Of a DNA stretch of 64,000 bases, positions 60,101 through 64,000 are shown one piece after another. A model generated the notes under the pieces. The model made no database searches, was not told where the DNA came from, and saw nothing but the letters and a program-made list of their open reading frames with translations. The stretch spans positions 868,001 through 932,000 of the forward strand of contig NZ_BNEA01000015.1 in assembly GCF_016860525.1 (NCBI RefSeq), read 5' to 3'. The stretch's first letter is position 1. Each line of letters opens with the position of its first letter. Source of the DNA: Streptomyces rubradiris (GTDB lineage Bacteria > Actinomycetota > Actinomycetes > Streptomycetales > Streptomycetaceae). The position numbers and the translations under genes were made by a program.

Positions 60101-61252
60101 GTGAGCCGAGCCGAACCCCGCCCGTCCCGCCGCGCGTTCATCGGCGCCAGTGGGGCCGTGGCGGCCACCGGACTCACGGCGGGGTGCGAATCGCCCGCGG
60201 CCCGGCAGGACCGCCCCCCGTCCCCCACGCCCACCCCACGGGTCTCCCCCACCGGTCGTCACCAGGCGGGCGTCACGCTCCCGCGCACGGCCCAGCCGAA
60301 CCTCCTGGCGGTGGTGGCCGATGTGGACGACGGCGTGGCCGTCGGCCCGCTGCTGGCCGAACTCGGCGAGGCCGTCCTCACGCTCACCGCGGGGACCGAT
60401 CCGCGTCTGCTGGGCCTGGCGCCGGGCGACCTCACCGTGACGATCGGGGTGGGACCACGGCTGGTGCGCGGGGCCGGTCCCGCCCTGCCCGGCGCGGCGG
60501 ACCTGCCCCGGTTCTCCCGCGAGCGGATCGCCCCGGGGTCGCGCGGCGGGGACCTGCTGGTACAGATCTGCGCCGGCGACCCCCTGCTGTTGCCGGTCGT
60601 CGCCGCCGCGCTGCTGGGGCAGGCCGGGGACCGGGTCCGGGAACGCTGGCGGCAGTCCGGACACCGTGGTCCGGACGTCCGGGTGAGCGAGGACGTCTCC
60701 GCGCCGCGCAACCTGCTCGGTTTCGTCGACGGCATCGTGGGCCCGCACACGGTGGCCGAACAGCGGCGTGATCTGTGGCTGGCCGGACCCGCTCCGGTCG
60801 CCGGCGGCACGATCGCCGTGGTACGGCGCATGGAACTCGACCTGCCACGGTTCGCCGCGCTCTCCGTGGCCGAGCAGGAGGCGGTCCTCGGCCGGCGCAG
60901 AACCACCGGTGCGCCTCTCTCCGGCGGGACCGCCGCCACCGACCCGGACCTCGGCGCCAAGACACCGGACGGACGCTACCTGGTCCCGGCCGACGCCCAC
61001 GTCCGCCGGGCCCACCCGGGCGTGGTCGGCGTCGGCCTCATGCTCCGCCGCTCCTACAGCACCGACGGGCCCGCCCCCGGCCTGCTCTTCATCAGCTTCC
61101 AGAACGACCTGCGCACCTTCACGAAGACACTGGCCCACATGGAGAGTTCCGACGCACTGCTGCCCTTCACCACCACCACGGCCGGAGCGACCTTCCTCAT
61201 CCTCCCCGGCTTCGACCGGCAACGGCCGCTGGGCGCGGGGCTGTTCTCCTGA
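60101..61252 (+). CDS. Tat-exported DyP-type heme peroxidase
   Basis: A 383-residue dye-decolorising peroxidase. The twin-arginine signal SRRAFIGASGAVAATGLTAGC is at 9-29. Catalytic Asp210 in GFVDG (207-211), proximal heme ligand His300 in ADAHVRRAHPG and the distal Arg in LMLRRSYS (about 317-318) are present. It oxidises phenolic compounds or lignin-like substrates outside the membrane using H2O2, and Tat-exported DyPs may pair with copper or iron uptake. A tiny frame ATG 60084 to TGA 60104 with GGAAGGG upstream overlaps GTG 60101 and may couple translation, since GTG 60101 has no own ribosome site. Confidence 0.92.
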   Translation: MSRAEPRPSRRAFIGASGAVAATGLTAGCESPAARQDRPPSPTPTPRVSPTGRHQAGVTLPRTAQPNLLAVVADVDDGVAVGPLLAELGEAVLTLTAGTDPRLLGLAPGDLTVTIGVGPRLVRGAGPALPGAADLPRFSRERIAPGSRGGDLLVQICAGDPLLLPVVAAALLGQAGDRVRERWRQSGHRGPDVRVSEDVSAPRNLLGFVDGIVGPHTVAEQRRDLWLAGPAPVAGGTIAVVRRMELDLPRFAALSVAEQEAVLGRRRTTGAPLSGGTAATDPDLGAKTPDGRYLVPADAHVRRAHPGVVGVGLMLRRSYSTDGPAPGLLFISFQNDLRTFTKTLAHMESSDALLPFTTTTAGATFLILPGFDRQRPLGAGLFS

Positions 61253-61386
61253 ACGGGCTGGGTTTCGGCTCTCGTCACGGGCCGGGCCGGCGCCGGTGAC
61301 CGGCGGGGAGCAGGGAGGCGGTCTCCGGCCTGCCGGTGCGGACGGAACAGCGGGTGAGCGGCTACGACGGCCGCTGTACGCGGGAC

Positions 61387-61412
61387 TGCCCCGGCCGGTG
61401 GGGGCCGGGGCA
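61387..61412. terminator. Bidirectional terminator hairpin
   Basis: TGCCCCGGCC (61387-61396) pairs with 61403-61412, loop 6 nt, between the convergent DyP and MpaB-type genes. Confidence 0.65.
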
Positions 61413-61425
61413 GCACCGGGTGAGG

Positions 61426-62583
61426 TCAGCGGCCGTCATGGAGTTCCTGGTGCATCTGCGGCTGCCTGTCCTTGTCGTGGGTGACGGCGTCCTCCAGCAC
61501 CCTGTTGAACACCTTGCTGCCCGCGCCGATGGCCTCCTCGCGGGGGTCGACACCGGTGACCTTCTTGGCGGCACCGCCGAGAACGCTCCCGAACCCGCCG
61601 AGCGCGCTGTTGCCGACGGCAGCGGCCTTGGCGCCGAGGTCGACGGGACTGCGCGGGACACCGGCCATGTCGGCGTACTTGTCGGTGAGCGCCTGGCGGA
61701 CCATCGCGAGGAACATGTCGGTGACGCCGGGGACGTTCCCCACCAGTTGCTTGTAGTAGGTGATGGCCTGCCGGGTCATGAAGACACCGTCGTCGGTCTT
61801 CTTCCACTCGTCGTCGCGGACCCTGGTCCACATCCGGTCGACCAGGTCCACGTCCTTGGGCAGCTGCCACCGCTCCGGCGTGCCGAGATAGTGGTTGACG
61901 TAGTGCCAGGCGCGCATGAAGCCGTGCGCGTCGGCCTTGGAGACGTCGATACCGAGGTTGCGCATGGCCTGCAGGATCTGCACGCTGAAGACGCAGGCCG
62001 CGCCGGTGGTGTACTTCTGCGAGACGGGCATCCCCCACTTCGCGTAGTCCCACTCGCCGCTCTTCCGGTGCAGTTGCCGCACCGAGGCGTGGACGAGCCG
62101 GACCTTGGTGACCGTCGCCTTCAGCGTCCCGTCGCGCATGGCGCCCTTGTCGCCCATGCCCTGGAACAGCCGGGTGGACTGCGAAAGACGGCGGCCGGGG
62201 CCTTCGACGCCGCCGAGGCGGCCGGTGGACCGCAGGGTGTAGGCCCCGGTAGGCGAGAGGTAGGTGCCGATGAGGCCGACCGTGCCCTGGAGCATCGACG
62301 CCTCGCCGTGGTGGTGGGCGAAGAAGCCCTCCGCGGCCTTGGTGTCGTCCTCGCTCCAGCCCGGCGGCTCGGCCTCCGCCTGTCGCATGAAGTCCGCCAG
62401 CCGCGGCGGCAGTTGCGCGTAGTCCATGCCGGGCTTGAGGGTGTTGACCGTGCGGAAGAGTTCGTTGACCCCGGGCACCTCCCCTTGGTCGATCATCGCG
62501 GACACCAGCTCGTCGGCGGGCGGATCACCCGCCTGCGCCGCCGCTTCCAGCTCCTGCGCGAAGTTCGCTTCCGTCAGCGCCAC
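61426..62583 (-). CDS. Oxygenase MpaB family protein (DUF2236)
   Basis: A 385-residue protein matching the MpaB/DUF2236 family that includes latex-clearing protein and other b-type heme oxygenases. Segments FFAHHHGEASMLQGTVGLIGTYLSPTGAYTLRSTGRL (about 105-140), KATVTKVRLVHASVRQLHRKSG and HGFMRAWHYVNHYLG carry the conserved His/Arg residues likely around heme. No signal peptide, so probably cytoplasmic or peripheral. AGGGAGA before GTG 62583 supports the start. Confidence 0.85.
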   Translation of the reverse strand: MALTEANFAQELEAAAQAGDPPADELVSAMIDQGEVPGVNELFRTVNTLKPGMDYAQLPPRLADFMRQAEAEPPGWSEDDTKAAEGFFAHHHGEASMLQGTVGLIGTYLSPTGAYTLRSTGRLGGVEGPGRRLSQSTRLFQGMGDKGAMRDGTLKATVTKVRLVHASVRQLHRKSGEWDYAKWGMPVSQKYTTGAACVFSVQILQAMRNLGIDVSKADAHGFMRAWHYVNHYLGTPERWQLPKDVDLVDRMWTRVRDDEWKKTDDGVFMTRQAITYYKQLVGNVPGVTDMFLAMVRQALTDKYADMAGVPRSPVDLGAKAAAVGNSALGGFGSVLGGAAKKVTGVDPREEAIGAGSKVFNRVLEDAVTHDKDRQPQMHQELHDGR

Positions 62584-62937
62584 AGCCGATCTCCCTTTCC
62601 CATGACTTCGGTACGGACACGCCGGCAAGATCGCGGAATCGATGCTTCCGCCGCCTCGCGCGGTGGGCAAGGGCCGCTCAGGGGCGTACGGGAGTGCTTT
62701 GCGTCGCGCCTTCACTGCTTGGCGCTCTGCCGTCTCCGCGAACACCCGCGGAAGAAACGGAAGAAACAATTGCGGGCCGCAGCGATTCTTCGTTCCCGGC
62801 TTTGTGCCGAGATGCCGATCGGGTTCCACCGCACCACCGCGGGCACTCCGCCGTCCGCACCCCGCGCCCGCGGGCATTCGCCGTCGCCGAGCAGGCCCCG
62901 CGGCGCGAGGTCGGCGAAGGGCTCCGGGTAAGCCGGA
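62584..62937. other. Upstream region of the MpaB-type gene, no gene seen
   Basis: No protein-like frame with a ribosome site. A tandem 9-mer CGGAAGAAA occurs twice (62749-62757, 62758-62766). Presumably holds the MpaB promoter. Confidence 0.4.
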
Positions 62938-63305
62938 TCAGGCCGACCGGGTCCCGTCGAGGTACGCCAGCACCGCGAGCACGCGGCGATTGTCGTCGTC
63001 GGAGGGGCCGAGGCCGAGCTTGGCGAAGATGCTGGAGGTGTGCTTGCTCACGGCACCTTCGCTGAAGTGCAGGCGCTGGGCGATGGCCGCGTTGGACCGG
63101 CCCTCGGCCATCATCGCCAGGACGTCCCGCTCCCGGGGCGTGAGCAGGGCCAGCGGCTGGTCGTAGGCGATGCGGGCGAGCAGCCGGGAGATCACCTGGG
63201 GGTCCATCACCGTACCGCCGGCCGCCACGGTGGACACCGCGTCCACGAACTGGTCGGTCTTGGAGACGCGCTCCTTGAGCAGGTAGCCGACGACCCGCTC
63301 GGCAC
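62938..63305 (-). pseudogene. NarL-type response regulator, C-terminal remnant
   Basis: About 120 codons from VVGYLLKERVSKTDQFVDAV through a complete LuxR helix-turn-helix (LTPRERDVLAMMAEGRSNAAI; HFSEGAVSKHTSSIFAKLGL) to the natural stop. The phospho-acceptor receiver half is missing: upstream the sequence switches at about 63301-63308 to an ABC transporter ATPase N-terminus in another frame. A deletion has fused two genes, so no functional regulator is expected. Confidence 0.8.
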
Positions 63306-63431
63306 CACCAGTTCGACACCGTCCACCGCGGTGACGGCCCCGAACCGCTTGCGCAGGCCCGACAGCCGCAGCGCCGGAGCGCTCTCGTCGATCCGCGGCC
63401 GGAACCCCTGCCGCACCCTTGCTCGTACCAT
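63302..63431 (-). pseudogene. ABC transporter ATPase, N-terminal remnant
   Basis: About 43 codons: MVRARVRQGFRPRIDESAPA then LRLSGLRKRFGAVTAVDGVE, the first strands of a daunorubicin-resistance-like ABC-2 ATPase. The Walker A that should follow within a few residues is absent; the reading joins the response regulator remnant. Start is ATG 63431 or GTG 63440. Confidence 0.7.
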
Positions 63432-63536
63432 GTCTCCCACCCCGTCGGCGACTTCGGCCGCTCACCGCCGCTTCGCTCCTCGAAGCGACTCGTCTCGGAC
63501 AGTAGGGCGTTGCCGGGCGGGGGCAGAATCCACCTG

Positions 63537-63580
63537 CGCCCCTGTCAGGGGTGGGTCCAGCCCCACCCCTGACAGGGGCG
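63537..63580. promoter_or_regulatory. 19-bp perfect inverted repeat containing two CCCCTGnCAGGGG palindromes
   Basis: Arms 63537-63555 and 63562-63580 are exact complements with a 6-nt loop; each arm holds a 13-bp palindrome CCCCTGTCAGGGG or CCCCTGACAGGGG. It lies between the divergent ABC remnant and the AraC-type gene, well placed as a double operator. Confidence 0.55.
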
Positions 63581-63702
63581 GTCAGGCGAGCCGGCGACCC
63601 GGCCGTGCTCCCAAGGCGTGTGTGCCGGAAGTGTCTTGAGCACCGCCATGAGCGCGGTGAGAATCGGATCCCGGACCATGAGACGCACGTGGAGGAACGT
63701 TG

Positions 63703-64000
63703 TTGCTGCTGGACACCAGCGCCTTGCCCCCCGCTGAACGACTGGAGGCATTCCGTCACGGGATGACCAACGATTCGGTGCCCAACCACATCGTCCACGA
63801 GAAGACATCCGAGGGCGTCCACGCCCGGATGGAGCTCTGGAGCGTCGGGGGCCTGCCGATGTTCTCCACGTACAACAGCGGCTTCGAGGCCCACCGCACC
63901 CCCGCTCACATCCGAAGACAGCGCAGCAACCCGGTCGTCTCGGTGTCGCTCCAGCACCGGGGGACGGGCCGCGCGGAGGTCGCCGGCCAGCGGATGCTCC
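63703..64000 (+). CDS. AraC-type regulator, N-terminal ligand-binding part (runs off right edge)
   Basis: About 99 codons of an AraC-family protein with the AraC-binding-like N-domain: LLDTSALPPAERLEAFRHGM, VPNHIVHEKTSEGVHARMEL, MFSTYNSGFEAHRTPAHIRR and VVSVSLQHRGTGRAEVAGQRM match the pattern of such actinomycete regulators. The DNA-binding part is outside the window. The start is the rare TTG 63703, six bases after GGAGGA; no ATG or GTG fits. It may bind the inverted repeat 120 bp upstream. Confidence 0.75.
   Translation, partial: MLLDTSALPPAERLEAFRHGMTNDSVPNHIVHEKTSEGVHARMELWSVGGLPMFSTYNSGFEAHRTPAHIRRQRSNPVVSVSLQHRGTGRAEVAGQRML

Noticed and set aside
60084..60104. Six-codon upstream frame before the DyP gene
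   Set aside because: The overlap with the GTG start is suggestive, but ribosome-site spacing is poor; mentioned only in the DyP entry.

Overview
The window is GC-rich, dense with genes, rich in GTG starts and GTGA/ATGA overlaps, and carries typical actinomycete families (monomeric isocitrate dehydrogenase, CHAT and S8 proteins, HIDLQRV-type leader peptides, a sortase-anchored protein). It is almost certainly chromosomal DNA of a Streptomyces or close relative. No tRNA, rRNA, CRISPR array or replication origin was seen.

Layout. 1-8.4 kb: core and house-keeping genes (FGGY kinase edge, APC permease, MscS-type channel, DUF4186 protein, NADP isocitrate dehydrogenase, N-formylglutamate amidohydrolase). 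8.4-13.6 kb: a divergent cluster of a protein of unknown function, an ECF sigma factor and an intracellular subtilisin facing a TPR-CHAT protease, probably one sensing/proteolysis module. 13.7-18.5 kb: small membrane protein, alpha/beta hydrolase with HxlR regulator, large LuxR ATPase regulator, and an astacin-like protein lacking its catalytic Glu. 18.6-27.3 kb: an organosulfur scavenging region (TauD-like oxygenase with an HxG metal motif, three FMN monooxygenases, amino-acid-type ABC binding protein and permease, Xi-class GST), with three short leader peptides placed before its sub-operons. 27.4-33.1 kb plus 49.6-51.1 kb: hydroxyproline catabolism (three-subunit D-hydroxyproline dehydrogenase, deaminase, 4-hydroxyproline epimerase, GntR regulator, APC permease).

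This hydroxyproline locus is split by a 15.7-kb island (33169-48879) bounded by a 572-bp direct duplication of the 3' part of the GntR gene with two mismatches. The island holds a minus-strand operon of HhH-GPD glycosylase, B12-type radical SAM enzyme, dTMP-kinase-like and MazG-like proteins, a run of small uncharacterised Streptomyces accessory genes separated by strong hairpins, an XRE/GNAT/XRE plus-strand operon, and an IS5-family element whose transposase gene is interrupted by an apparently complete group II intron. Several island genes are frameshifted or truncated. No integrase, replication or transfer gene was recognised.

51-62.6 kb: LytS-type histidine kinase, SSS symporter with DUF485-type partner, a cell-wall anchored SdrD-like protein behind an attenuator-like terminator, an anchored protein of unknown function, a beta-helix lipoprotein, a Tat-exported DyP peroxidase and an MpaB-type oxygenase. 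62.9-64 kb: remnants of a NarL-type response regulator and an ABC ATPase fused by a deletion, then an AraC-type regulator at the right edge behind a 19-bp inverted repeat.
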